DNA of 64,000 nt from Hippasteria phrygiana (lineage: Eukaryota > Echinodermata > Asteroidea > Valvatida > Goniasteridae), in the NCBI GenBank assembly GCA_037893225.1, contig JAZGUH010000924.1, positions 1 to 64,000 on the forward strand, given 5' to 3'. How positions within the stretch are numbered: position 1 is the first letter of the stretch; each line of letters opens with the position of its first letter. The translations under genes and the position numbers were made by a program. Shown here in pieces: positions 33,438 to 44,936 of this stretch. Under the pieces are notes generated by a model, which worked only from the letters and a program-made list of their open reading frames with translations, was not told where the DNA came from and made no database searches.

Positions 33438-35883
33438 TTTTTTTTTGCTGACCCTACGCCCGATTCATTTTGTTTATTTGGGAAAAATTTGGCATGTGCA
33501 CAGAGCCCGACAAAATTGGAAACAGTTGAATTGACAAAATAATAAGCAGGCAAGGAGGGACAATTTATTGATAAGTAAACTCCGAAAACTTGATGTTTGA
33601 GTCCAACTGCTAAACCAGATATCTAGGCACAGTCAGAGCAGGCGTGGGAAAAAAAGAAACATGTTATAGGTCACAGAGACAATCGTATAGGTTGCATACG
33701 CAAAACTCAATAGCCAATTTCTGAAAAAACAGGCCTGTCTAAACAGGCCTTTCCTCAGCACAGCCCCAAAAAACAAAAAAAAAGAAGAAAAAAAAGAAAA
33801 AAAACAGAATAGAAAAAGACGCTACTTTTTTTCCGGATCAACACTCACCCATTCCGACTCCTAGTCGAGATTGAGGCAACATGCAATAAAAAATGGCAGT
33901 TGGATAATTATGATCATGCGGGTCAGGATATACTGCCGACCGTTTGGGTGCGGGATACGGGGATAACGGCCAGCAAGAGTCAGCCTATTCTAGGCAATGC
34001 ATGAATGGTAGAGGGCGCTGTTCGGGAATGGTTTACAATGGTGGAGGAAGAGGAATGTCGGGGTATGGGGGGGGGGGGGGGAATTTTTTTAAAATCTCGA
34101 ACCGACCTCAATTTGTTCCTATCAGTGGAATGTAAAAATATTACATTAGTGCAGTTCAATGAGCCCAGAAGAGATTTGTGGTAGATACGCAAAGTCGAAA
34201 AAAGTGTGACATGCGCGGTAAGTATAAACCATGACATAACATAACCGGGGTATCATATTGTACATATGATGTCTGCGCACCAAGTCATGTCATCGTCCGA
34301 GAGTTTCAAGCGCAATGGTACGAACCACGCACTAATATTCACAACAAAATGTTCATGTCATTGGAAAATTGCTATTTATATGTTTATTTCCCTTTCTCCA
34401 AGTAACGGAGGTTACCCCCTAATTTAGTCAACAAATTGTAGCTTGCAAATTCAGCTGGCATTACAAACTTTGACCGACCATGAACAGACAAATCCGGCGA
34501 CTAACATTAGAAGCATTTACTGCGGTGGCACCACGTTCGCATGCGTGTTTTATGCACGCGCTTGATGCAGCTTCGACCAACAGGGTGTTTACAACTTGCT
34601 AAAATGCGCACTCGACTCAAATTAAAGAGCGCGGGCAACCTGCACGCGAGCGTGGCACCACCGCAAAAATGGCTTCTAATTTTGTTCGGCGAATTCGAGT
34701 ATACTCAAATTTCTTTAGTGCAAAAAAATGGAACAGCTTTTAGACAGGAGTAGTTAATCCCAAAGGTGCTCACAAATCATGGACTTGTTCATTTCCATTT
34801 CATGGGGAAGAGGGCGGGGTCTCGGGCTGAGGAGGCGTGGCTTGGTGGAATGAACAATCACAGGATATAAAAGGGTGTTATTCATGCTTAGAAACAGATA
34901 AGACAATTTGAACAGCACCAGGGTGGGGGGAAAATGAGCGACAAATGCTAATGCAAACGACAGGAGAAAATCTCCATTTTAAGTATTCCAGAATTTCCTG
35001 GGTTTTACTCTGACTTTTCGCAAGAAACCAGCAGTCTGGTGGAGAGGATTTCTCTATCTAAAGCTCTCAAGTTTCATGAGCTAAGTGCAAGATGCCATCA
35101 TGAGGAGCGATCGCGTAATGCTACCCTTCAAGAGATCTTAACATGGCATTAATGGGCACTGATACGGTGATTAGGAGCGCAATGCACATATAGAATTAAG
35201 GAGAATCCTGAAAGTTTTTTTTTTCAGACTCGTTTTCTTCAAACTCTTTTTTACATTTACATTGGAATGAAATGCGTGTTGTCGCCCAGTGGGATTCTGT
35301 CAGTATGAAATTTCTTGTTTCTGATTTCACTGATTAACTGGAGAGAATGGAAAATCTGACCGCAGGGTTGGGAGAGAGAGGATGGGGGGGGGGGGGGGGG
35401 GGGGGGGTTGGCTTATGGGAAGTTTGGGCTTTTCATGTATTTGTTTGTTTCTTGTCTTTCTTTTGTTTTGATTTGATTTATTTCTTTATTTTCATTATCC
35501 TGGGTAGCCTGATCAGTGCATTATGTTCTCTCCCTCAGGGCCCAGCTTTTTGAAGCGAGATAAGAACATTTCTGTCTTAGGAACCGGAGCAAAACCCCAC
35601 TCAACAATTATTCCAGGGGGATATCAGGTAATCACGCAATCCGGTAGGGACTGAAAACCCAATCCACATCACGCACCTGGATGGGAATCGAACCAGGGTC
35701 ACCAGAGGTGGAAGACGAGGAAAGAACCTGACCATATGGTGGAATTTGGTGGGTTTTTGTTTATTGTAAATGTGACGTCACTTGTGTTTAAAACCAAATT
35801 TCACGTCGCCTCTTTCTTTTCTTTAATTTTTGTAGGTAGAAGGCGGAAGTGGGGGGAACGGGGAAGTGGTGAATTTGGGAGGA

Positions 35884-36010
35884 GGGAAGTGGGATAAGGG
35901 GTGAAGTGGGATAAGGGGCAAAATGGGAGAAGGGGCGAAGTGGGAGAAGGGGCAAGTGGGAGAAGGGGCGAAGTGGGAGAAGGGGCGAAGTGGGAGAAGG
36001 GATTCGGAAG
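35884..36010. repeat. Polypurine minisatellite, 17-bp unit
   Basis: About seven copies of GCGAAGTGGGAGAAGGG and variants, about 50 bp from RIMBP exon d. On the gene strand it is a pyrimidine tract. Confidence 0.85.
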
Positions 36011-36056
36011 AGGGGGGGGAGGTTACCATCATTTGAATATGGGAAAGAGCCCTCAC

Positions 36057-36159
36057 CTCATCAGGGTCACCATATACATAGATGTAGTCTCCTGCAGTCA
36101 ATGGGAGTTCAGCATCAGGGTTGTCATTGGGTGAGTCCCTGTAAGGATCGTAGTTATAT
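36057..36159 (-). CDS. RIMBP: RIMBP exon d: SH3-I, first half
   Basis: Minus-strand exon of 103 nt, phase 2 to phase 0, acceptor TTCCTTGCAG, donor GATGAG|GTGAGG. It encodes the ALYDY-like strand [14 protein letters not shown], the acidic RT loop and the GDYIYVYGD strand ending at GDPDE. SH3-I of RIM-BP binds proline-rich partners. A polypurine minisatellite begins about 50 bp downstream in the intron. Confidence 0.95.
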
Positions 36160-36608
36160 CTGCAAGGAATAGAAACAAGGCAATATTATCAGGTGCAGAG
36201 ATAAATGCAGATAAATGCAGATAAATGCACACAAGGCTATGGGGCAGGTAGTAACCGAATCTGCATTCTGTGCAATTTTTTGTGCAATCGAAAAGACGAT
36301 GGAAACTTTTGTTTGAACAAAAGTTTGGACACACAAGACACATGAAAACACTTCGTTGTCCAAACGGTTTTTGAAAAATGTTACTTCGGAACACAACGAT
36401 CTCTTTAAATTTGCTGGTACCTGCTATGCTTTTGCACGCATACGATGAAATGTTTCTCCCGAAAGAAAAATTGTCAAATCTTGATATGCACATGCGCAGT
36501 TGGAATACCGCACTGGCTTATTCCACAGCTATGGTCCAACATGCGTGTCCGACACATCTAACATGCGTGTGCATATGTTTTGATGCGCCACTTTGATTAG
36601 TCAATACA

Positions 36609-36700
36609 TCCAGGGGCAGAGCTTAGCGGATCTACCACTGGTAGAACACCAGTAGTGTCCTTGGAAGGTTGCAGGTTCGAGTCCCACTCTTGTCCATTTT
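36609..36700 (+). mobile_element. Degenerate tRNA-derived SINE head
   Basis: GCAGGTTCGAGTCCCAC (box B) with TTTCTTTGTTCAC tail; the box A half is rearranged (CTACCACTGGTAGAACACCA). Confidence 0.55.
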
Positions 36701-36757
36701 CTTTGTTCACTCAAAAAATTGAAACTGGGATAAATTACAATTACTGCACATATTCCC

Positions 36758-36968
36758 AGGGGTGAGATTGGCTAAAAATGAAAAATCCACAAAATCCACG
36801 AGGACCCCAGATCAACGTATACATGTAGTTTGCATTTGCCTAAAGGCACCCCCCTTAATGGACAACACCTCAGGAATTCCAAATTGCAAAAGAGATTCTT
36901 TAAAAATTCTGAAATCCCTGACAAAAAAATCCTGAAATCAGGAAAAATCCTAACAAACCTTACGTCTG
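36758..36968. mobile_element. CAGGGGTGAGATT element, second copy
   Basis: CAGGGGTGAGATTGGC at the left and AAATCAGGAAAAATCCTAAC at the right; shorter than the 19,163 copy. Confidence 0.55.
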
Positions 36969-37296
36969 TATTCCTTTAGGTGGCGTCTTTAGGAGTTCAA
37001 CTGTACTCGAGGGATTTAACTGTGCTCCTACGCTATTAAACTAACAGCAATCCTTAATATGCAGGCACTAATCATGATTCAGCAAGCCACAACCTCAAGC
37101 CAAAGCCAGCCAGCTTTACAGGCCTCTGCCAAAGACCCACAGTCTCCCAATACGATCAACGCTGGTGAAACACCATTATTACCGTGACATTTAACTTTCA
37201 TTCCTTCACTTGTGTATTGACAAGCACTGATTCCCAGAGAGGGTCAAAAAATAAATCCCAGACAATTTAATGCCTTAAATCCAACGTTGTCAGTAC

Positions 37297-37433
37297 CTGG
37301 CAATAAAGACGGCCAACTTGCTGATGGGGCCCAACGTGGTGATAGATGAGGCTTGGTTCAGACGGTTCAGAATGGCTGCGTCGATGCGGTCGCTCAAATC
37401 CTCCATCAGATCCTCGGCGTCGCTCGCATCCAG
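37297..37433 (-). CDS. RIMBP: RIMBP exon c: helical segment leading into SH3-I
   Basis: Minus-strand exon of 137 nt, phase 0 to phase 2, acceptor CCTCTGCACAG and donor GCCAG|GTACTG. The product begins LDASDAEDLMEDLSDRID and ends SKLAVFIA, and the split Arg codon joins directly to the first strand of SH3-I (R-YNYDPY). The phase-2 junction is unusual in this gene and is matched exactly by the next exon, which strongly supports both. Confidence 0.9.
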
Positions 37434-37489
37434 CTGTGCAGAGGCAAGATATCATCATTTACGTATCACTAGTACAGCAGCACATTGTA

Positions 37490-37860
37490 AATTTGGTTGG
37501 AGAAGAGTTGGGCTCATTCTTACAATCACTCTCTCACCGGAGATCTATTGCTACTCTTAGTCTGTTCTACAGATATTTTCATGGTAAATGTTCCACCAGC
37601 TTGTCCAGCTTGGTTCCTCCAGTTAATAGGGTGTTTGAGCATCAAACTTGGCTTTCTGCCTGTTCCCACCAATATACTCCAGCTATACCTAGATGTACAA
37701 GGAAAAACTATGCCAATAGCTTTTTCTCTCACTCCGTATCTCTATGGAATTCTTTGCCTGGTGCATGTTTCCCTTCATCTTATAATCTTTCCTGCTTCAA
37801 GAGGAATATTAATTCCTACCTCTTGTATCTTTGATTCTTTTTCTTTTTGTCGCTCTGTAC
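37490..37860 (+). pseudogene. Second LINE reverse-transcriptase 3' remnant
   Basis: Plus-strand frame reading SLSHRRSIATLSLFYRYFHG, then SSLVPPVNRVFEHQTWLSAC, YANSFFSHSVSLWNSLPGAC and SCFKRNINSYL, ending in a TGA at 37,832. These are the terminal motifs of LINE proteins. A different family from the remnant at 5,398. It lies in a RIMBP intron just upstream (in + coordinates) of a SINE. Confidence 0.85.
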
Positions 37861-37954
37861 CTCGAGTGGCTTTTAGCCTTGTTCGGGGCGAACTTGCATA
37901 CAAAAAACCTACTCAACCTTGCCCCCATGAATTTAAGCAGTATGCTACCACAGG

Positions 37955-38240
37955 CTGCTCTCTTGTCCTGGTAGAGTATCATGGGCCAATAATTACAGCA
38001 TCTGACTCATGTGCGGTGGTATGTGGGTTCAAACTCCACTGGGGGATTATCGTACTTGTGTCCTTGGGCAAGACACTTTACTACAACTGCTTTTCTCCAT
38101 CATGGAGTACAAATGGGTACCTGTGAGGGCAGAGAACAGATTGTGCTGATTTCCAGGGAAAATTAAGAATGCGACGCTCCTAATTCCTGCAGTATTAATA
38201 AATATCGAGCATAGCACCCCATACAACGATATATTTTGAA
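37955..38240 (+). mobile_element. tRNA-derived SINE with CCTTGGGCAAGACAC tail
   Basis: Contains a degenerate box B (GTGGGTTCAAACTCC) followed by TGTCCTTGGGCAAGACACTT, a combination seen in widespread tRNA-derived SINEs. Follows the LINE tail directly. Confidence 0.6.
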
Positions 38241-38697
38241 CAGACCAAATAGCATGCACAGTGTAGCAAGTATTTTTCTATTTAAAAAAAATAGTTTTCT
38301 TCCCTAATTCATGAGTATTGGAAAATCCATCACGTTGAAATTTTTAGCAAGAGCTTGGCGTGGCAGCTTGGACATTAGGCTGGCACACTATACTGTTTTT
38401 ACAAGACAGCATTTCATAGCAATGCTAATTAAGTGCTTTCTTTCAGCAATTTGGGAAATTTCTTAAAGCAATCGTCTCAAAATTAATATGGTTGGAGAAT
38501 GTAATAATGTGCCTGACCATCCCTCGGAAATGTGCCGTTTGTCTGAAAAACTTAAATACTTTCGTGGACAAATGGCACATTTTTCCGGAGATGGTTGCAT
38601 ACATTATACAAAATATTCTGTTTTTTATTGATCTTTTCAAGCATAGCAATTTTATGATAAATTTATGCATTTTTTTCCTCCGAGCCAATGTGTTCCT

Positions 38698-39109
38698 TTA
38701 ACCACTTGAATACGGACACCTATAGACCTGTCCGGTTGACGTCTATGGGTGCATTCCTGTGCGTACTCGATCCATTCATGTTTCAACTGTATTGTATTGG
38801 AATGGGAGTGTAGTGAATAGATGGAGTTTTTTCCAAACAAAGTTTTCATTCACACGAAAGGGGGGCTCCGAGTGTGATGAATAGGACCACTCTATTCAGT
38901 GTGGTGCCTATTGTTTGCATTTACACTTGGCTGCACAGCCTTGTATTTGGCATGCCATAGAGTACCGAAGTCCGACGTCAGTTGCCGCGGCAACTGGTTC
39001 CAAACACATGCAGTTTAGAATGTATTCTGGTTCCAAACATTGCATTGATTGACGTCATCACTTCGGTACTCTATTCCCCCATCAATAACAGCTGGATGCA
39101 TGGGGTTAA
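38698..39109. mobile_element. TTAA-flanked MITE carrying a nested hairpin insertion
   Basis: TTAACCACTTGAATACGG to GGATGCATGGGGTTAA. A separate palindromic element (38,957-39,074) is inserted in its right half. Its right edge lies 14 nt from RIMBP exon b. Confidence 0.78.
38957..39074. mobile_element. Palindromic element nested in a MITE
   Basis: ATAGAGTACCGAAG at the left and its complement CTTCGGTACTCTAT at the right, interrupting sequence that is continuous in other copies of the surrounding MITE. Confidence 0.65.
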
Positions 39110-39123
39110 CATGATTCACCAAC

Positions 39124-39224
39124 CTGTCCATTCTCAATCCCCCGAGAGTGATTGCTCTTCCTGTTGGTGGCGTCTGTCGAGGCAGGGTGGAACGCTCTCT
39201 TCTCCAGGGATCCAACATTCTCGC
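39124..39224 (-). CDS. RIMBP: RIMBP exon b: linker upstream of SH3-I
   Basis: Minus-strand exon of 101 nt, phase 1 to phase 0, from acceptor TTTTGTCACAG to donor GACAG|GTTGGT. It encodes ENVGSLEKRAFHPAS followed by a polar linker ending GIENGQ. A different frame is also open, but only this one leaves phase 0 for the next exon. A TTAA-type MITE ends at 39,109, only 14 nt past the exon end, so the donor context is very close to transposon DNA. Moderately sure. Confidence 0.7.
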
Positions 39225-39686
39225 CTGTGACAAAACACAAATAAATAAAAATGAAACTGAATTAAACTCCTGCAAACTGCTAACTGACTGGATTGACCTG
39301 AATTAGACAAATCAGCAAAATCGGCTGGCGTAACGTTTGAAACTTAAGCAAGTTCCTTTTCAAACGCAAATGCCTTTGAGAAAGAACTTGCTCAAGTTAA
39401 ACATTTTGTTGAAAAATAGATAAATAATCCAGTCAACAAAAACAACAGACATTGCACAGTCATCAAAACTGTTGATGAAAAATGAGGCCACTCCTTTTTT
39501 CATATGCGTCATGATGAAGTTCATTTTTTTTTCCTTCTGAAGTCGGCTATTATACAGCCAAATGCCATTATACGGCCAAATGCTCTTGGTAAAAGTGATA
39601 CAAACAGAAATGGTAGGGTTGCTAAAACCTGCCGCCTGAATGGAGAGAAATGGTCGACTTTTAGGATGCTCGTGGCAGCAGATATA

Positions 39687-39920
39687 CAGGGGCCAATTTT
39701 ATGGAGCCACTAAGCAGAAAAATTTGCTTAGCTTAAAAATGTCTTCAGGTTACCAGCCAAAACTCCATGTGATTTTCATGCTAAGCAAACAACAGCTGAA
39801 TACCAGTCACAGGCGATATACATTACATAAACATTTGGCTGGTAATCCTGTTTTTATCAAGGTAGATATTTCATGCTAAGCAAATTTGTGTGCTTAACAG
39901 CTCCATGAAATTGGCCCCTG
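39687..39920. mobile_element. Second complete CAGGGGCCAATTT element
   Basis: CAGGGGCCAATTTTATGGAG to CTCCATGAAATTGGCCCCTG, same body as the copy at 15,001. Confidence 0.72.
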
Positions 39921-41696
39921 GTCCCTTGTCCTTTGTTTTCACCAGTCATGCGCAACTATGCACGCATGCTCAGAACCAGCAAAAAGGACCGGTATATACT
40001 GCTGACACCAGTGTCTCAAAAGTCTCCCAATTTTCAGACGTACAGACCCATAACGACCGATATAATCAAACCAATTTCTCTACTGAAGACAATGGGGCGA
40101 TTCATGGGGTTGCTAATGTCAAGCACAAACAATTTGCTCAGAATGAAAATTCTTCCTTGGCAAAAACAGGATTGCCAACCAAATTTTGATGAGACGTAGA
40201 TTGCTTCCGACTGGTGTTCAGCTGTTGTTTGCTAGCATGAATATCACATGGAGTTTTGGCTGGTAACCTGTTGAAATGTCTATTTTGGCAACTATTAAAC
40301 TTTTTTTTTTTTTTTCCCCCCCCCAGATCTGTGAGCAACATTTCAACTCTGTGGCCAATGACAATAAAAAAAAATTGAAACAAACAATTCTTGGAGTGCA
40401 TTAAAAACTTTCTAGTGCTATAATTAGTCATTATGCAACAAAGAAAGTGTTACAAAAAGTGATATTGTTGTTTTCCAGTGAATGACAAAGTTAATATACA
40501 CTAAAAAGTTAAGAAAAAGTTAGGAAAAATTTAAACAGAAAAGTGGACTGACATCAAGGGTGGATTGGGGAGATGGGTGAGGAAGGGGGGGGGGGTGTCA
40601 ATAAGGGTCACAGTTGCCCCAAAACCAAACCTCATTTTTTGTGTTAGTAATAACGGTGGAGAACAACAGAAAATGTTACTTGTAACTTTCCAAAAGTCAA
40701 AATGTATTAAAAAAGGGAAAACAAACAGGCTCAGGGAAATATGTGCGCAAGTTTGCATTTAATGTACACAGTCTACACACGGTGACCAGATTAAAATTCT
40801 GCTCAATGCATTTCAGAATAAATAAATACTTACAAACACTTATACTTGCATGCAGATGTAGATATGATACGACGGTTATAAAACTTTCCTTGTTAAAATG
40901 TTTAAAAGTTTTTCCAAAAAAATCTGCCTGATCTAAAATGGTCACCCTATGCGCATCTATTATGTACCTTTGTCTGCAGTCCCCTGCCCCCCCCCCAGTC
41001 AGCAGTTTTTAGTTTGGCCCCACCCCAAAAACATGTTCTGGATCTGCCATTGAATGATATCACCGAGTTCGACATTAGTGTTGGATAAAAAATGCACAAA
41101 AAAAAAAATGTTTATTTCAGGCTGAAAAAAAAACCCAACTGCACAAGGACAGACAAAACCAAATGCCAAAAACAAACTCTATACTAGTCACGTTTCACTC
41201 TGCAAGCTGAATCATTTCCGTCCCTCAACACTGGTCAAAATAGAGATTTATTTCCCCCTTTACATAAAAATCACTTCCAAGAATTATCTTCAGTAAAAGT
41301 CAAGAGTCGACAACAAGGTCCTGCCTGCAAAACGAAGGAGAGGAGACGCACAGTCAAGGGGTGCTCCAAAACGTATGGGTATCACGATGTTCATAAATGC
41401 ACAAGATGTTCTATTTAAATGCCACACTGCATTTGAACAGGAAAAACAAACTGAATCAAGTGCACGGGGTACCAAATAAATAAAAACTGGATCAAAGAAG
41501 CATTCTCCAGTGTCAGCCGACGCTAGATATTTGGGTGAATATGAAACTGAAATAAATAAAAAAAATTTTTGCATGTGATCTGTAAGGTGATGCCAGGGTG
41601 TTCCGTGTGCAGCACTTTATCAAAATACTGGTTTATTCAACAGGTGGCTAAGCTGTCAAAAAGGGCCAAAGATACTGACAATTTTGGAGACATAGG

Positions 41697-41830
41697 GCAA
41701 GATAGCTCAGTTGGTAGAGTGCCGGTACGGTAACCCGGAGGTCGCAGGTTCGAATCCCGCTCCTGCCAGTTTCTTTGTTCACTTTGAAAATTTTTAACTT
41801 TAGGGAGTTCTTTCTCAAAGGCAAATGACA
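41697..41830 (+). mobile_element. tRNA-derived SINE, best preserved
   Basis: Box A TAGCTCAGTTGGTAGAGTGC and box B GCAGGTTCGAATCCCGC in a near-cloverleaf, followed by TTTCTTTGTTCACTTTGAAA and the body GAGTTCTTTCTCAAAGGCAA. The anticodon loop lacks the invariant T33, so it is not a working tRNA. Confidence 0.7.
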
Positions 41831-42051
41831 TTGCTGGAAATTGATATTAGTTACTTACAGACAAGTAAGCTATTTCACAATAACCTACTTATTTACCCCC
41901 CTTTTTGCCACACTCCTTTGTTCCCCTTCCCCAGCTTCATCCCTCCCCTCTTTCATCCTTACCCTATAAACCACACTCCTATATTCCTTGCTGTCCCTTC
42001 CCCTCTCTGTACTCCCTTTGATGTTCACCCACTGTCACTCCCCTTTGGTCC

Positions 42052-42278
42052 TTAACCACTTGCGTACGAATAATGCCATATGGCGCAAACAAATACCAAA
42101 ACAGTGCCACCAGGCCGGATGACGCCACTGGCCGCTGTTTGTGCAGTTTCAATCCATTGTTGGATTATTGTGTTTGTCATGCTTGACTACACAAACACAT
42201 TGTAGCAGTTCGATTTGGCTGCCAGAACCGCTGTAACACCCCGACGTCTCCCGTACAATACCGTCCTCAAGGGGTTAA
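42052..42278. mobile_element. TTAA-flanked MITE, second subfamily
   Basis: TTAACCACTTGCGTACG to CGTCCTCAAGGGGTTAA, 227 bp, with clean TTAA on both sides. It shares ends but little body with the 11,804 subfamily and closely matches 9,221. Confidence 0.78.
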
Positions 42279-44661
42279 TCTCTATTTTGTGTTTCTCCAC
42301 CCACCCCCACTTGCTTGTGTGTCCCCCCCACATGTTTGTTTCTTGTACATTGTCATTTGCCTTTTTGAAAGAATCTGCTTTGAAACATCAGGCCAGCTAA
42401 TTTTGTTTATTTATTTCAAAATAAGTTTGTAGTTTTGTTTTTTGAAACTGTTTTTCAACTGTTCAAACTTCAAAGATAAAAAAAGAAAAAGGAAGAGACA
42501 TAGAAAACAAGAGAATTGAACATGTTTACAGTGGTTTTAATAGTTTTAGTAAGCTTGTATGTTATTTTCCGATGGATCAGTTGACATTTTTTTGTTTTTT
42601 TTTCACCTCACTTCCACTAGTAAAAATATTTTTAAATCCATGCGGCCCCCAAAAAGGAAGCGGGTGGGGACGTGAAACATGTTTTGTTTTTTTACTTCGC
42701 CTAATACCTTTCTAATTGCGACAGTGATCAAGCTGGGAAGGGCAGAACCATTTCCCATTTTTGCTGAAAATGGGGAAGGGCAGAACCATTTCCCATTTTT
42801 GCTGAAAATAACTCCTACAAAAACATTCGCATGATGACATTACCAGTGGTGTTTATCAAACAAATCCAAGGATTTTCAAAGAATTGATTACCACATTTGT
42901 ACAGATGGAGATTTTGACTGACTCCCTGTACTATTTACGCAAACAACCACTCTGGACTTCTGCTTTGTGTCGTGTCGTGATTGGTGCCGTTTATTTACAC
43001 TGGATCATGAAAGGAACGTGTGACTTGGCAATTTTGATGTGTGGTTAATTAATGATGTAAGAGACAATGGAAAATGATGATCATGGTATTTTGTTTGTGG
43101 ACGATGGGCATGACAGGTAAAAGAAAGCTACAAATGTTTTATAAAAAGTTCATTGGTTGGAAGGAGAAAGAAATGATTTACAAGAGATTGAAATAAGTTG
43201 TCCTTGCTGGGTATTGAGAAAGTTTATCCCAAAATTGCTATTTTAATAAAAGGTTCTACCTTTTATGTATTCCACAACAGCCTTTGAAAGCGAGGCTATC
43301 GGTGCTAAGTAAACAAATGACTATGCTGAAGGTACACTGCGCTGCCGTTTTATGACATGATTCATTCATAGCACTCTGTTTGTTCAGCACCGAGACTCTC
43401 ATTTTTAACCCGAAGTTTGCATACGGGGCTAATGTGAAAGTAAAATATTAAGAAAAACTAAAATATGAATACAAAATTGTCAAGTCTTAAGCTGGCTTAA
43501 TCTTCCGGGGGGATGGGAAAGGGGATATAACCTACAAAAATAATAACCGTGTAAAATTTTGAATTTTTTCCTTTTGTGGTATTAAATGGACGGTTTCAGA
43601 AATATTTAATGTTTTAAAAAAAAAAAAACTTTAATAATTGTCCAAATAGGGTTCTCAAAAATGTTCATTTCAAAACAGCTTTTGGTCAGGAACTGTACCT
43701 GTTGCTTTTCTTTATAATCGGCTTCAATTTTGCAACGAAAAATGTTCAAATTGTGCTACATTTACCGGTACTCACTTTCTAGTGCCAGCTCACAAACGAA
43801 ATTTTTTTAGGTCAAAATTGAAAGATTGGTCAAACAAAACATGTTATACACAGTCACTATTATCCCCTTCCATACACTACTGACATGATTTTATCAAACT
43901 AGATTTGGCACAGCAACGCTGAAAGATTATGACATTCCTGTCTGCAAATAGAAGATGGACAAATAAATAATATAAAAAAAGCAGCATTAGAGATTCACAT
44001 CCATCTCCCGTAACACTCTGCTACATGTCACACGACATAAATCCCTATCACTCAACACACATCTCCTGCGTGCTCTCACGTTGTAATCACCTAAACGTGG
44101 GAAAAGCCATTACAAGTTCCGTCTTGTCTTCCACAAATGGGATGACTCGTACCACGTATTATTCATGAGGGTGGGGGGAGGGCGAGTGGGGGAAGAAGGC
44201 TCGGCTTTCGCTGTTCCCGACTTGGGCCACGATGCAAATTTGCGGAGCTGAATGCCAGGCACGGAAAATCAATCTCCAAGCTGGAGGATACGCTTGCGAG
44301 ACACCCTGATGGGATAGTGGGGGTTTAACGAGAAAACAGAGAAATTCCGCTTGAATGGCGGAATTCAGGACTCGTTGCCCTCCCTTTCCTTTTGGAGAGC
44401 AGAGATACCTTCTAAATGCATGTTTATGGGGTATTCTCCAACGGAAACCAACAAATCAATTCAACATTGTATACAATTTTGGAAATGGCACAGGTGTCTG
44501 AAAAATATTCAGATCTGTCCAGGGTAACATGGAAGGGGGAGCGCGTGGATGAATAACAAGGACACATCAGCTTAAACTATGGGGGAGGGGAAAAATGGGG
44601 ACAGATTTTAGGACAGATATTCATGACAGTCACTTTAAATGTCCATGCTTTATGGTCCGAC

Positions 44662-44936
44662 ACTGTGAACCACTTGGATGTGATTTCCTATTAGAAATGG
44701 ACGGGGACAATTAGGATGATGAGATTTTAACAATGTTTGTCCAAAATCACATCTTACTTTATTCAAAATCACATTCTGACACCTGTCAACTATTGTCCTA
44801 CATGTACCTTGACAATGAGTACATTGTGACTTGGGCTCTGGATGTGATTTTGGACCCTCACTGTTAAAATCACATTCCCGTAATCCTCCTGTCCATTTTG
44901 AATAGAAAATTATACTCGGGGGTTTCACAGCGCAAG
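44662..44936. mobile_element. TIR element, CACTGTGAACCAC
   Basis: CACTGTGAACCACTTGGATG at the left is loosely complementary to the right end (GGGTTTCACAGCG); GAAATGGACGGGGACA matches TGTCCATTTTGAA. Inside, AAAATCACAT repeats several times. Confidence 0.5.

Larger units (their letters stand above)
31025..36056 (-). other. RIMBP intron d-e
   Basis: The tRNA-like foldback (31,451), hairpin (32,797), third-family TTAA element (32,933), SINE head (33,365), G runs at 34,070 and 35,384 (24 G), a SINE or LINE tail at about 35,620-35,730 (GGGAATCGAACCAGGG), and the polypurine minisatellite. No gene seen. Confidence 0.6.

Noticed and set aside
35990..36493. Plus- and minus-strand frames near the SH3-I exon
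   Set aside because: Shadows of exon d and the polypurine repeat; the true frame is short and bounded by splice sites.
41697..41770. Functional tRNA gene
   Set aside because: Acceptor mismatch, missing T33 in the anticodon loop, and a SINE tail shared with other copies.
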